Assembly: GCA_946406115.1 (NCBI GenBank)
Contig: OX291544.1
Span: forward strand, 35,295,521-35,359,520
Direction: 5' to 3'
Length of the DNA: 64,000 nucleotides
From: Apoda limacodes
Lineage: Eukaryota; Arthropoda; Insecta; Lepidoptera; Limacodidae
Under the pieces are notes generated by a model. It ran no database searches, was not told the origin of the DNA, and was given only the letters and a program-made list of their open reading frames with translations. Below are positions 29,950 through 40,379 of the stretch, piece by piece. Each line of letters opens with the position of its first letter. Within the stretch, counting starts at the first letter, position 1. A program made the position numbers and the translations under genes.

Positions 29950-31895
29950 CAGCCACCCGAACAATTAAAGCGGGGCATAGCCAATACTTGCTCGAATGAG
30001 CGGCCCGAACTTGGGAAGTACCTCCACCTTACAGAAAACCGCGACCGTAATAACACTAACATTGAGTAGTGTTGTGTTCCTGGCGGTGCTCGTTGCTGTC
30101 ATTGCTCGGCGTAGACACGGCGTGCTGGTTCGGCGGTCAGGGAGACCTGATGAAACGGCTGACCGCTAGCCGCCCGCAGGTTGAACGGGTTCCCGAACCC
30201 AGGGATCACTTAATCTCCGCCGCTGATCCGCCAACCGATGTAAAGTCTCTGAAGTAGTAGTCGTGCCGGAGAAGGAGACCAGAGTGGACCCGGGTACTAC
30301 AACAGAGGGGGATCAGGGGCCCTTCCGCCCGCCATGCCAGCAACCGTATCATCTGTGGCGAGCTTCGGCAGTCTTAGTACCGCACCTTTCGTCTTCTAAG
30401 CTGTCTGTGTAGTGAATCCTTATCCTTAGTCTTAGTAACTTTTTTTATATATTATGGCCATGAGAACGAAAAGGAAAAGAGTTTTTACAGCGGCTACTCC
30501 ATCCACATATAATGTGGTTGTTTGCAACATCAGGGGTATTCACGCAAATCTTAACGCAGTCCACCACCAACTCGATGAATTTGCTCTGACCTATGGATTC
30601 TCTCAGCTGGTACTTTCTCCAACGAGAATACCAGATATAGAGGACCATACGAGCTCCTTACTGGACCTTCTGCTGACTACTCGTCCGGACGGATACTCCA
30701 TCTCAGTGGATGCGCCTCTAGGCTCCTCGGACCACTGTCTCGTTCGGACTCAAATGTCATACACACAACCCGATCCAGCTGGGCCAACTAATTGGCGTCG
30801 TGTGTGGCACTATAATTCGGCAGACTGGGATGGATTGGTTAGACTATGCCGGAATTACCATAACACAGCGAGAGGTCCGGCGAGCGTTGCTTTCTCTAGA
30901 CGTTCATAAGTCGAGTAGGCTCCTGAGTTATGTCCTGTACTCACGCGCCTCTGCGCGCTTTTCTACCACACTAGGCAATTTCCATCTTCATGGAAGACTG
31001 CGAATGTGCACCTGGTGCCCAAAAAGGGCGATAGATCAGATCCATTGAATTACAGGCCTATCGCTATTACCTCTATCATCTCCAAGGTGATGGAGCGTGT
31101 GATCAACACACAGCTTCTAAGATACCTAGAAGTACACGACCTGGTCAGTGACCGTCAATATGGCTTTCGCCACGGTCGCTCTACTGGTGACCTTCTAGTG
31201 TTTCTCACACACCGATGGGCACTAGCCATTGAGAGTCAGTGGATGGCATGGCATGTAGCCCGGACATAGCAAAGCCGGTCGATCGGGTCTGGCACCTTCT
31301 ATCGAAGTTGCCATCTTACGGAGTGCCCGAGGGTTTTTGCAATTGGGTGGCTTTTTGTCCGGCAGACGCATACGAACCGTAGTTGACGGTAGTTGCTCTG
31401 ATAGCATGGCTCTGTGCTGTCTCCTGCGCTGTTTCTACTGCATATCAATGACATGTTGGACATCAACAACATGCATTGCTATGGAGATGACAGTACTGGA
31501 GACGCTTATTACACGGGTCGTGCAAACATCCCTCCTTCCGTTGTCGAGGAAAACCGCGGAGGACTTGTGTCTCAAATCGATACCACACTGTCCTAGGTCT
31601 CTGACTGGGGACGGGTAAAATTCGTCCAATTCAACGCTACAAAGACACAAGTGTGCGCGTTCACCGCTAAGAAAACCCCATTCACTGTAGTCCCATAATT
31701 CCAGAGCACACCCCTCTCCATCTCCAAGAGCATTGGGATCCTTGGTGTTGACATCTCCAGCGATGTTCAGTTCCGAGATCATTTACAAGATAAGGTGAAG
31801 CTGGCGTCCAAAAAACTTGGTGTACTCAAAAGAGTTAAGCAGTACTTCTGGACGGGTGCACCCGGATACCAGCTTGGCATACGTGGGAAATATCC
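29950..31895 (+). mobile_element. LINE A copy 3, 5'-complete, internally deleted
   Basis: Starts with AATTAAAGCGGGGCATAG, then 5' UTR, an endonuclease start at 30454 (MAMRTKRKRV, VVVCNIRGIHANLNAVHH), a deletion of about 0.5 kb to LTYGFSQL and GSSDHCLVRTQ, another deletion to the RT (LSLDVHKSS near 30890), RYLEVHDLVSDRQYGFRHGR, a shift, CYGDDSTGDAYY (31470-31510; YADD changed to YGDD) and the thumb region. It ends within the C-terminal region near 31895 without a tail. Confidence 0.85.
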
Positions 31896-32404
31896 AACCT
31901 ATCGTTGTCATTGATGGTTTATTTTCTTCCTTGTGAATAAGAACGAAAATATATTCAGACTTTTTAGAATGTTCCGGATATTTCCTGAATTAATTTTGAA
32001 TTTTAAACGGCTCATATCGAGTCTTACCGTCTCCGCAGAGAGTCAGTATCTGATAAGTCTGACCGCAATACTTTACCTGCCGGTCCCTCGTTTTTCTTAG
32101 GTCTTTTTTTCTTTTACCCGTTGCCTAATCTAAGGCTTGTATTCACACTAAATTGAACCCTATTCTAAACTAATATTATTAATTACTATTTACAAAATTC
32201 CAGAAAAAGCCAATTTTAAATATAATTTGAACAAAAATAGCGGCTTTCGTGCTCAAATATTATTTTTCTTGTTTTATTAATTTAGTTTGACGCTTAGTAA
32301 TTCTTTTTAATTTTTTTTTACAAAAGTTTTTTGTCCTGACAACCTAAATTTATAGAACGGATGTGATTAATTATAAAAAAAAGAATCCTGTAGAGGAATA
32401 GCAG
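31896..32404. other. Intronic DNA, no gene recognised
   Basis: AT-rich, low similarity to anything I know. A GC-richer piece at 32020-32090 has no coding pattern. Confidence 0.4.
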
Positions 32405-32442
32405 TAGTGTGTGTGTAAGCGCGTGTGGGGTATGGGTGTGAC
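32405..32442. repeat. Short TG-rich tract after AGL donor
   Basis: TGTGTGTGTAAGCGCGTGTG and a further GGGTGTG; on the transcribed strand a CA-rich stretch about 10-48 nt after the donor of the 69-nt AGL exon. Confidence 0.8.
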
Positions 32443-32453
32443 CGGCGACTGAC

Positions 32454-32522
32454 CTGGGCACGAGCGGGCGGCTCGACGTGACACGAGGCGCGCGGGGACC
32501 GTCCGCCTGAAGCCGCTCGTAT
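32454..32522 (-). CDS. AGL: Glycogen debranching enzyme, 69-nt exon
   Basis: Small AGL exon with 22 whole codons, YERLQADGPRAPRVTSSRP followed by LVP, between split Arg codons. It corresponds to the YERL--HGP--- and PLV-RYF segment of animal AGL. The acceptor is TCCGTGACAG| and the donor is CCCAG|GTCAGT. Both flanking junctions are phase 2: the previous exon ends ATC AG, this exon starts A TAC and ends CCC AG, and the next exon starts A TAC TTC. It is the only GC-rich patch in an AT-rich stretch and easy to miss by gene prediction. A CA-rich tract starts about 10 nt after the donor, at the head of a 30-kb intron. Confidence 0.92.
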
Positions 32523-32756
32523 CTGTCACGGAAACATCTTATTAACATGTACGCATGTATAGTACATATTTATCACTATATATAATTATGAAGAAGAAAT
32601 ATATATATTTGGTACTGAAAAATAATGAAAATAAAACAAAAAGAATATAATATACTTGTTCAGTCAGTGCCAAAAAGGTACTCAGTATAAGCTGTAGCAA
32701 GAGCCATAGGACTAACACTCTGTAAGAGCCTTTTCCAAATGTCACAAACCAGTTAA

Positions 32757-32790
32757 AAAGTAAAAAAAGACCGGCCAAGTGCGAGTCTGG
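32757..32790. repeat. Lepidopteran dispersed repeat end
   Basis: Contains AAGACCGGCCAAGTGCGAGT, the end of a very common moth and butterfly repeat (CCGGCCAAGTGCGAGTCGG pattern). Only about 34 bp is present. Confidence 0.5.
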
Positions 32791-33240
32791 CATTCTCCAA
32801 GGAATTACCAGGAGCCAATACCTCCAGATCATTCGGTTCTGAATAAAACGGACAGAGGGACCTGGAGATGAGCACCACCTCAATCTTACAAAAGACTTTG
32901 GAAAGCTTCTCGAAGGTGAAAACATTCTTGCCGACAATGCAGCGAAGATGTGTATTTGCTAACTTTACCACCGCTTCGAAAATTCCTCCCCAAGCATGGA
33001 TATACGAGGGGATCGAAATCCACTTAATTCCCTTGCGGGAAAGGTGATGCTCTACATCCTGCTGATTTGCAACAAGGAACTGGTGGACTTCTCGTAGATA
33101 CCGATCAGCACCCTTATAGTTGGTGCCGCAATCCGAACGGACGATATTTGGCAAACCACGGCGCCTAACAAAGCGAGAAAGACAGGCAATGGAGGCGTCA
33201 TTGGACAGACTTCCTTAAGATTGGCGTTGCGCAAGTTACA
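32790..33240 (-). pseudogene. BEL/Pao integrase fragment
   Basis: Minus-strand frame with IVRSDCGTNYKGADRYL (second catalytic Asp), AWGGIFEAVVKLANTHLRCI (catalytic Glu), FTFEKLSKVFCKIEVVLISR and SLCPFYSEPNDLEVLAPG. This is the DDE core and following region of a BEL/Pao integrase. The end diverges after the PGN motif. It lies in the 1.2-kb AGL intron. Upstream, 33052-33234 gives a shifted continuation. Confidence 0.85.
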
Positions 33241-33341
33241 AGACTTAATGTTGAAGGAGGTCCCTTAACATTAAGCAAAGTTAGTTCCAACATTAGAAAA
33301 GGCACGGGCGGGGTTTACTCGATCGGGAGGCAAAAGATTAA

Positions 33342-33412
33342 CCTCGAGCCAGGATCTGAACCTGCAACTCCTTACATTCCGCGTAAGTGCTCTACCAATT
33401 GAGCTATCGAAG
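33342..33412 (-). mobile_element. tRNA-like sequence, probably a SINE head
   Basis: A 71-nt minus-strand segment folds as a tRNA: D arm CTCAATTGGTAGAG, anticodon arm CTTACGCGGAATGTAAG, T arm GCAGGTTCAGATCCTGG, and acceptor CTTCGAT with CTCGAGG (6 of 7 pairs). The base before the would-be anticodon (GGA) is C instead of U, and T-stem and acceptor mismatches occur. A 3' extension (GTTAATCTTTTGCCTCCC) suggests a SINE or tRNA pseudogene, not a working tRNA. Confidence 0.55.
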
Positions 33413-33419
33413 TATAAGT

Positions 33420-33610
33420 CTGGCTGATAAATATATTTATATATTTAAATAAAAATATTTATTTATATTCATGATATAGCCATATATATGGTTTCGATGC
33501 CAATATGGAGCCAAAGATTATTCCTATGTATGTATTTTTTTATATTATATTTTTTAATTTTATCTTCATAAATTTTTAGTGTTTGTAAGATTGATATACT
33601 ACGACTTTAC
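33420..33610. other. AT-rich intronic DNA
   Basis: TATA and ATTT-rich low-complexity sequence; no gene seen. Confidence 0.5.
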
Positions 33611-33710
33611 AGGTCACTAGGAGTTGTTTATGTTAGTTTCGTAATCTATCGCATCCTTGGCCAGTAATAATCCACTCAGTCGCAGTACACGGCCATTATA
33701 CTGTGAATAC

Positions 33711-33854
33711 CTGATGCCAGCGAGGCAGTTGTCGAGCGCCGCCCGCAGGTGTCCCGCGACCGCGTCGGCCGCCTGCTCGTTGAGCCGGTCGAGCCGCGCC
33801 CGCAGCTCCGTACCGCAAGCCACCAGACGTACCTCTTCCTCGTCACACCCCGCC
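33711..33854 (-). CDS. AGL: Glycogen debranching enzyme, internal exon
   Basis: Second AGL exon in the window, 144 nt, phase 2 on both sides. It encodes AGCDEEEVRLVACG, then a helical Arg/Leu/Ala-rich stretch and DNCLAGI. This corresponds to the animal AGL segment after the TVD motif, where helices precede a conserved NCL-G motif. The acceptor is GTGCCGCAG| and the donor is ATCAG|GTATTC. GC content is far above the surrounding AT-rich DNA. It joins the 69-nt exon at 32454-32522 to read GIRYERLQADGP. The intron between them holds a BEL/Pao integrase remnant. The open frame runs on past the donor to 33617, but that part has no AGL similarity. Confidence 0.93.
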
Positions 33855-34035
33855 CTGCGGCACGTACACACACAAATGTGTATATTTATATTTTAAATTA
33901 AAAAAATTTAAACACTACAATTTGAAGCAAAACAAGTGGTTCACGGTTTGCTCAACAAATAGAGCGAAACTTAACAACTTTATTTTACTTTATGGCGTTT
34001 TTCTTTAAAACACAATTTATTATTTTAATTATTTA

Positions 34036-34068
34036 ACCGACTTCGAAAAAAGGAGGAGGTTCTCAACA
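34036..34068 (+). repeat. Lepidopteran repeat core (CCGACTTCGAAAAAAGGAGG)
   Basis: Contains CCGACTTCGAAAAAAGGAGG followed by AGGTTCTCAA, a well-known short dispersed motif of moth and butterfly genomes. The sequence from 34069 to 34600 holds nothing I recognise. Confidence 0.5.
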
Positions 34069-34599
34069 CGCTTATATGTATTTTTAACGTTAATTAACTT
34101 AGAACTCCGTCATTTATAAACAGATTTGAAATGTTTTACGTTAAGGGAAGAATTAACCCACAGATTGGTCCCATTTCAGTAATTGGATTCGTCCAAGAAA
34201 ACCAGAGTTAGATAAGAAAATCTATGTCTAGACTGGCCATGTTGGTTTCTGCATGGCGAAGGCGCCACTGTAAATGAGACTAACAAAACAATATACGATA
34301 GAACTATCGCTCCGCATTTTAATACGTTCAAACTTATATGACGACCAAAAACCTCCTATCTGTAAAACGCTTAGTGACAACACTCGTCTCCTTCACCGCG
34401 CGTCGACTCTCGCACTACATTGCGGCAATCTGCGGATGTTTTTGCGGAGTGTGTGGGGCTTAATATACTTTTCATCATACTTACTCGTAAAGAGTGTCAT
34501 TACGTGCAGGTAAAGCACCCGCTTAGACCTTAATAACTCCTTCGGGCTCTTTCTTTGTAACGGGCGGTAATAACACGCCAATTCTATAAAATATGTATA

Positions 34600-34735
34600 T
34601 CAAATCAGAAAATATTTATTCAAGTAGGTTTCTAAGATCACTTTTGAATCGTCAGTACAATGTAAACAATGTTAATTTCTGCCAAAAAGGGCCCACAAGA
34701 ATTTATTAAATTCATAATACAATATTTTGTTAATC
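34600..34735 (-). mobile_element. LINE D-type 3' end fragment
   Basis: Plus-strand TTATTCAAGTAGGTTTCT and CACTTTTGAATCGTCAGT match the 3' UTR of LINE D at 48290-48330 (TTATTCAAGTAGGTCACC, CACTTTTGAACGTCAG), in the same minus orientation. Confidence 0.5.
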
Positions 34736-34789
34736 TACGGTATCTTATCTTGCAGTGCGCAGCGGTACGAGTACTAGCAAAATTGCTGT

Positions 34790-35390
34790 CAGTACAAAAA
34801 GCACAAAGGCTGATACTTAAAGTGTAATTCTTTAAGCCACGTATACATCCTACAATGCAACTTTACAACGAATTACAGGTACTGACAGCCAGATAACTCT
34901 ATATCTTCTTAAGACAACATAAAAGCACTAAATAAAAAGCAAATCATAAAAATGTAAACAAAAGAAGAAATTTCGAAGTTTGTCAAATGAAAGTCACTGG
35001 AACAAAATATGCACAAAAATTGTTTTCTTTCAACGGTCCTAGATTGTACAATATGGTGAATAAACCGCATTTATCATTTACCCTTTGAAGAATGCAAAAA
35101 AGAAGTTATAAACTTGTTTTTAACCTTAAATTATGATGAAACAGAGCGATATTTTTTATTATTACTTAAATTTAAGCAACTATATAAAATATTAAACATA
35201 AATAATATACACACATGAGTTAAAAACTATAACATACCACGCATTACACACACACGCGCACAGGTTGTACCTAGTTTGGGCTACTGTCTCCCTTTTAACT
35301 GTTAAATTTTGCAATTTTAAAAAATAGATACTATATACTCATAAAACATTGTATGTGGGAGAGCTTAATAAAATTATTTATTATTATTAT
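34790..35390 (+). pseudogene. LINE C-terminal remnant with 3' tail
   Basis: Plus strand reads FFKPRIHPTMQLYNELQVLT, then KRRNFEVCQMKVTGTKYAQK and FSFNGPRLYNMVNK in mixed frames. This is the C-terminal region of a CR1/Jockey-type RT ORF (YNEL-VLT, then a PRLYN-L-type end). An AT-rich 3' UTR ends in ATTATTTATTATTATTAT near 35390. Only the last part of the element is present. Confidence 0.6.
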
Positions 35391-35558
35391 ACAATCTCTA
35401 TTAAAACACTTAGTAAAATAAATAAATTAAGTAATATACTAAAATTAAAGTTGTGATACACAGACATGTCATTTTTTTTATGTAGTACCCGTATGCTATG
35501 CTACATACAAACACCATGTGAAGCGTCAAATATCATCAATTATGAGAAGGAATTCAGA

Positions 35559-36261
35559 TATTTAAGAGTACTCCGATATTTTACATAACTAGTAGGATTT
35601 AAGAGTACTCCGATATTTTACATAACTAGTAGGATTTAAGAGTACTCCGATATTTTACATAACTAGTAGGATTTAAGAGTACTCCGATATTTTACATAAC
35701 TAGTAGGATTTAAGAGTACTCCGATATTTTACATAACTAGTAGGATTTAAGAGTACTCCGATATTTTACATAACTAGTAGGATTTAAGAGTACTCCGATA
35801 TTTTACATAACTAGTAGGATTTAAGAGTACTCCGATATTTTACATAACTAGTAGGATTTAAGAGTACTCCGATATTTTACATAACTAGTAGGATTTAAGA
35901 GTACTCCGATATTTTACATAACTAGTAGGATTTAAGAGTACTCCGATATTTTACATAACTAGTACGATTTAAGAGTACTCCGATATTTTACATAACTAGT
36001 AGGATTTAAGAGTACTCCGATATTTTACATAACTAGTAGGATTTAAGAGTACTCCGATATTTTACATAACTAGTAGGATTTAAGAGTACTCCGATATTTT
36101 ACATAACTAGTAGGATTTAAGAGTACTCCGATATTTTACATAACTAGTAGGATTTAAGAGTACTCCGATATTTTACATAACTAGTAGGATTTAAGAGTAC
36201 TCCGATATTTTACATAACTAGTAGGATTTAAGAGTACTCCGATATTTTACATAACTAGTAG
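35559..36261. repeat. 37-bp satellite, 19 copies
   Basis: Nineteen head-to-tail 37-bp units starting GATTTAAGAGTACTCCGATA, 703 bp in total. Apart from the first unit the copies are almost identical; the one change I see is AGTAC for AGTAG near 35965. Such uniformity points to recent amplification. No spacers, so not CRISPR-like. Confidence 0.97.
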
Positions 36262-36946
36262 GATTATCACCACTATAATTATGTTCTTCCACAATCATAT
36301 GTATAAATATACTTACATACACTTAAAAATATACATACATACTATCCATCGGTGGCGTGCACTCCATATAGGCAGAAAGGCACCGTCTACCGTGTAGATT
36401 TCATCGAATTTTAATTTATAATATGATTTTATAATTATATCATAGGTAAAATTAATTATAAAGATTATCATATTTTGATATTGATTTAGCTAAGAATATA
36501 ACAGCGCCATCTCGCGTATACAATCAATACTACATGAGCGAAGAACGACCACACCGGCGCTGCTAATAATTTGTGTTACGAAGGCAAGAAAAATGTGCAT
36601 ATGTGCTGTTCTGTATGTAAACTGCATATAATCATTAACATCGAGCACACAAGAGTTCAAACTTTGCAGTGCCTCAATCTCTGACGAAGGATATTGGTTA
36701 CGACTAAAAGACTACACTTGCCGATAATAGCCGAGTGTTACAGAAGTATTCTATTAAAGGCTCAAACCGATTAAAAAAAATTATGTGGAACCTCTTGGAC
36801 AACGAGGTGAAGCCGGTTAAAACTACACCTAATTACACGCACACATACACAGCGACACTACACCTTGCCTTGTCAGTTGAGCTATCGCAGCGCGTCGGGC
36901 ACAACGTTGTCAAAAATACGAAAATTTTCAAGTAAAAATGTATTAT
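36262..36946. other. Intronic DNA, no gene recognised
   Basis: No domain match. A frame at 36735-36935 has no similarity and little coding character. Confidence 0.4.
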
Positions 36947-37016
36947 TATAATGTATGTACATGGCGAGGAGTAGTTGTATGTTTATAATGTATGTACATG
37001 GCGAGGTGTAGTTGTA
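36947..37016. repeat. 37-bp tandem duplication
   Basis: Two copies of TATAATGTATGTACATGGCG followed by AGG-GTAGTTGTA, offset by 37 bp, with one base change (A/T). The length equals the satellite at 35.6 kb but the sequence is unrelated. Confidence 0.9.
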
Positions 37017-37484
37017 ACCGACCGGCCTCACTTCGTTGTCGCAAAGGGTCCGTCTAAACTTTTTTTATTTGATCTGATATAAAAGGTTTCTATTTCCATT
37101 TGGTGTCGTTTACGAGTAACAAGATAATCATTTTACAAACTTTTGTGAGGTATTAAGTGGTTATGTTGTTTTAAGAGGCATTGTTTTAAAATGATTTGTG
37201 AAAGTTATGTTGGCTTCTTGTTTCGAAATATTAAATAATGGTACGTTTCATAAACTTTCCTTTGATGACAAAAAACATCAAATAACTAAAGGAGGATAGG
37301 TAATTTGGTCCAAAAATCCTAAAAAAAATCTAGAGTCTGCCGCAGGGTTGACACTTAGTGCGTTTAAAATAGTTTTTTAAATATATCATTTAAGCAAATG
37401 GGACCGTAAAAATACGAGCCAAGTATTTCGATATTTATTTTTTTGTAGTTCAAATAAAATGGTATTATTTATTTGGCTGCCCCG

Positions 37485-37670
37485 TATTAACACTATTCCC
37501 AGTTGAAGTATTCGCCTCATCCGTTAAACGTCCTTCTATAGGGGCACGGCCCTCTCCTTGAAAAAGGAGGCTTAGGCCATAATCCACCTCACGGGCCCAG
37601 TGCGTATTGACGAATGTTGTTGAGTTCCTTTTCGACTGTCAAATTTTTAAGCCACCTATGGCTTAGTGAC
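37485..37670 (+). repeat. Probable lepidopteran dispersed repeat
   Basis: Carries GGGGCACGGCCCTCTCCTTG and GGCTTAGGCCATAATCCACC, with GGGCCCAGTGCGTATTG. This resembles a common lepidopteran retroposon 3' region (CTCTCC--GGAG-GGC--AATCCACC pattern). The family is not determined. The flanks 37017-37484 and 37671-38100 show nothing else. Confidence 0.4.
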
Positions 37671-38102
37671 TGCTGATATACTGAACAACAACAGCGTCAA
37701 CGTCTTCCGATTTCTGTGTATATCATTATGTCCTAACCAGTAGTTATTGAGGTATTATATGTCGATGAGAAATATAAACAAAGCGTAGATAAATAACAAA
37801 TAAAATATTTGAATACATTAATTATATTTAAATATTTAAACATAAATAGTTATTTATGATATTAGTGCGGTAACATTGTTATTGCAAACGAATAGACGAA
37901 TGTGAGCCCGAGATGAAGAAGTACAATAATTTATAGGTAATAAATATTTTTCATCTGACGCGTCATTTAGGAATTTTTCTACGTTCGCTGCAGTAAATAA
38001 TTAAGATTTTTTGCTTATATAGCCATTTGACTGTCGTTTCAAAAATACGTGTAACTTTATGTAGGTATGTCATTGTTGGTTTTAAGAGTGCTTTTCAACA
38101 TC

Positions 38103-38312
38103 GAATATAATGAGGACGGCTCAGACCGAGACGCGACGCGACGAGAATATAATGAGGACGGCTCAGACCGAGACGCGACGCGACGAGAATATAATGAGGA
38201 CGGCTCAGACCGAGACGCGACGCGACGAGAATATAATGAGGACGGCTCAGACCGAGACGCGACGCGACGAGAATATAATGAGGACGGCTCAGACCGAGAC
38301 GCGACGCGACGA
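38103..38312. repeat. 42-bp minisatellite, five copies, GC-rich
   Basis: Five 42-bp units containing AATGAGGACGGCTCAGACCG and CGACGCGACGAG, essentially identical. The length is a multiple of 3, so open frames appear on both strands. These are repeat artefacts. The block is much GC-richer than its surroundings. Confidence 0.95.
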
Positions 38313-38536
38313 GATCGCTCATCAAGATCTTTATTTCGGATGAAAGCTGTCAAACTTGAAACTGCTTTATCTTCGTAACTTTTGATCGTAGACTAGTCGT
38401 TTCTTAACAGAAGTGATAGATCTTATCAAGATATTTCGGTCATCATTTTTCTTTTCGAAAAAAATGTTATATTATGGGCCTCGGTTGAATTGTTATTATC
38501 TTTTAAATAATCTATTATTGAAGAAATAAATACATC

Positions 38537-38610
38537 TGTATGAAGTGAAACAACCGCTCGTTGGTTTAAGACTGATTTATTTCGTTACACCCTCGCATAC
38601 ATATATGACA
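38537..38610 (-). repeat. Mag-like 74-bp LTR with polypurine tract
   Basis: Minus-strand sequence starts TGTCATATATGTATGCGAGG and ends CACTTCATACA, giving 5'-TG...CA-3', 74 bp. It is directly preceded by a purine run AAGGGGAAGA (plus 38611-38620). A very short LTR next to a purine tract fits Mag-clade gypsy elements. No partner LTR was found. Confidence 0.6.
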
Positions 38611-38889
38611 TCTTCCCCTTATAATGAAACAAAAAGTTATATCTATGTACAATATAAATATATCTTATGATTATGACGGTTATATTCTATAAAGTAGATA
38701 AAATGTAGACTATAAGTATATATTTCAGCATAATTTTAGTTATGTGTATATAGATTTTTAGGTACATAGGTAGTTAAGACTTAATTGATATTTAGGTACA
38801 TAGTTGATAATAATTATCACATAATGGTAAAATAGAACAATACATAAGGTATACACTATACAGTAATAATCTTAGAATATTAAGCTTTA

Positions 38890-39990
38890 TGCCTAATTTC
38901 AGGATATTTTCTGTCTATGCGTTGAGTTGTTTTAAATTCTTACGGGCTTTCTCTTTGGCGCGCCTAACCATTCGATGAGAGTCAGTACCCTCACAACGCA
39001 TCGCCTCGTCCTCACAACCGTCACTGTCCTCCATCAACGACCATTTCATCGCCACCTATTTCGACGCTAAATTCTACCTGATTTATCGGTGAGAAAATAA
39101 GAGAAAATGGTTGATGCGCCCTCGATTGCACCCTCATGGTCCGTCTCCTCGAGCTATCCGCTACAATGACGTCATCACCGGGGCGCAATTCCGGTAACAG
39201 TCGCGCGCGCATGTCGTAATGTTTTTTACTACGATTACGATTAGCTACGATTTTCGTAGTCATTAAAATTATACCCTTGAGATCGTAATTTTTTAATGAA
39301 AGTAGGAAGTCGCGTGCTTAGTTGTCGTCCCATTAGTAACTGGGCTGGTCAACCTAAACCTTCTCTTGGGGTGGCCCTAAAATTGAATAATCCTAAATGG
39401 AAATCTGTACCTGAAGATTCGCATTCAATATGCTTTTTACTGTCCTAACGGCCCTTTCGCTTTCCATTACATTGAGCTTAATTTGGGGAACTAGTATCAT
39501 GTAAAAAACCCCAAGTCTTAATGAAGTTTGAAAATTCTTTAGAAGCAAAAGCTGGACCACTGTCGGTGACCAATTCCGTGGGAATTGCAACTTTGACCGA
39601 AGTGGAAGTAATATTATTTAACTAACTCACCTCGATGTAATTGTAATCTAAATAGTAATCTGCCAGTATAAGATAATATTTTTCCCCTATTCAAATATAT
39701 CCGAGCCTACTTTGATCCACGGCACGTCCGGCACCTCGTGCACTGTCATTGGTTCGCACTGCGTCCGCGCAGCGTGCTCGGCGCACACGCGGCAGCCGCG
39801 CACGGCCCGCTCCACGTTCCGAGACATCCCGCACCAACACATTACGTCCCGCGCGTGTCTCTTGCTGCGCTCGATGCCATGGTGCCCTTCATGTACTTGT
39901 CCTATCATTTCATTTCTAAGCGTTTTTGGAATATAAACAAGATTGTCTTTAAGTATTTATATTCTTACGTTTCTTTGTGTGCCCAGGCAG
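38890..39990 (-). pseudogene. Mag-like Gypsy integrase region
   Basis: Minus strand, in order: EGHHGIERSKRHARDVMCW with GCRVCAEHA (HHCC zinc-binding region, 39687-39908), VPDVPWIKVGSDIFE (first catalytic Asp region), AIPTELVTDSGPAFASKEFS (second Asp, about 39540), ERAVRTVKSIL (Glu region, shifted frame) and NRNRSKKHYDMRARLLPELR with PGDDVIV (39160-39263), ending near 38923. At least three frameshifts. RT, RNase H and gag are missing. Together with the LTR at 38537 it is the 3' third of one element. Confidence 0.8.
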
Positions 39991-40299
39991 CGAACTAATG
40001 GATCCACGTCTTATTTATTTATTGGCCACCCACTTGATATATATTTTAGTGAAACGGTTTTAGTAATAAGAGTAAAGTACGGCTTACAAAGCAGACGTGT
40101 CGCAAATTATTTTTATAATCTACTAAAGAATCGCTATACAGAAGCCATTCTACTTTTCCCAAGTTAAGAGCACAAAGTCAGTTGAAGGATCGTGTGTAAC
40201 ATAGAACATTATAAATTCAAGACCCCTAACTCGCTCGGAGGTAACAGCTCTTCGCCTCTTCGGATACAAGAGACAAGTTCTGATTTTTCGTTTCGCTTC
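39991..40299. other. Intronic DNA, no gene recognised
   Basis: Borders the 5' end of LINE C. A plus-strand frame (39943-40167) has no recognisable motif. Confidence 0.4.
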
Positions 40300-40379
40300 T
40301 ACATCGCAATCAACGAATACATCAAATAGCTGTAAGTAAAACACAGATATAATGAACATAATGCGCTCACCATCTGGAA

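Noticed and set aside
33342..33412. Functional tRNA gene
   Set aside because: C instead of U before the anticodon, stem mismatches and a SINE-like 3' extension; more likely a tRNA-derived SINE or pseudogene.
33617..33710. Continuation of the AGL exon past 33711 (frame ends ...YETNINNS)
   Set aside because: Sequence after the AG|GTATTC donor has no AGL similarity, while splicing to 32522 restores the conserved YERL segment.
35559..36261. CRISPR array
   Set aside because: Head-to-tail repeats with no spacers, in a eukaryotic intron.
38057..38378. Open frames of about 100 codons on both strands over the 42-bp array
   Set aside because: Artefact of a repeat unit divisible by 3 without stop codons.
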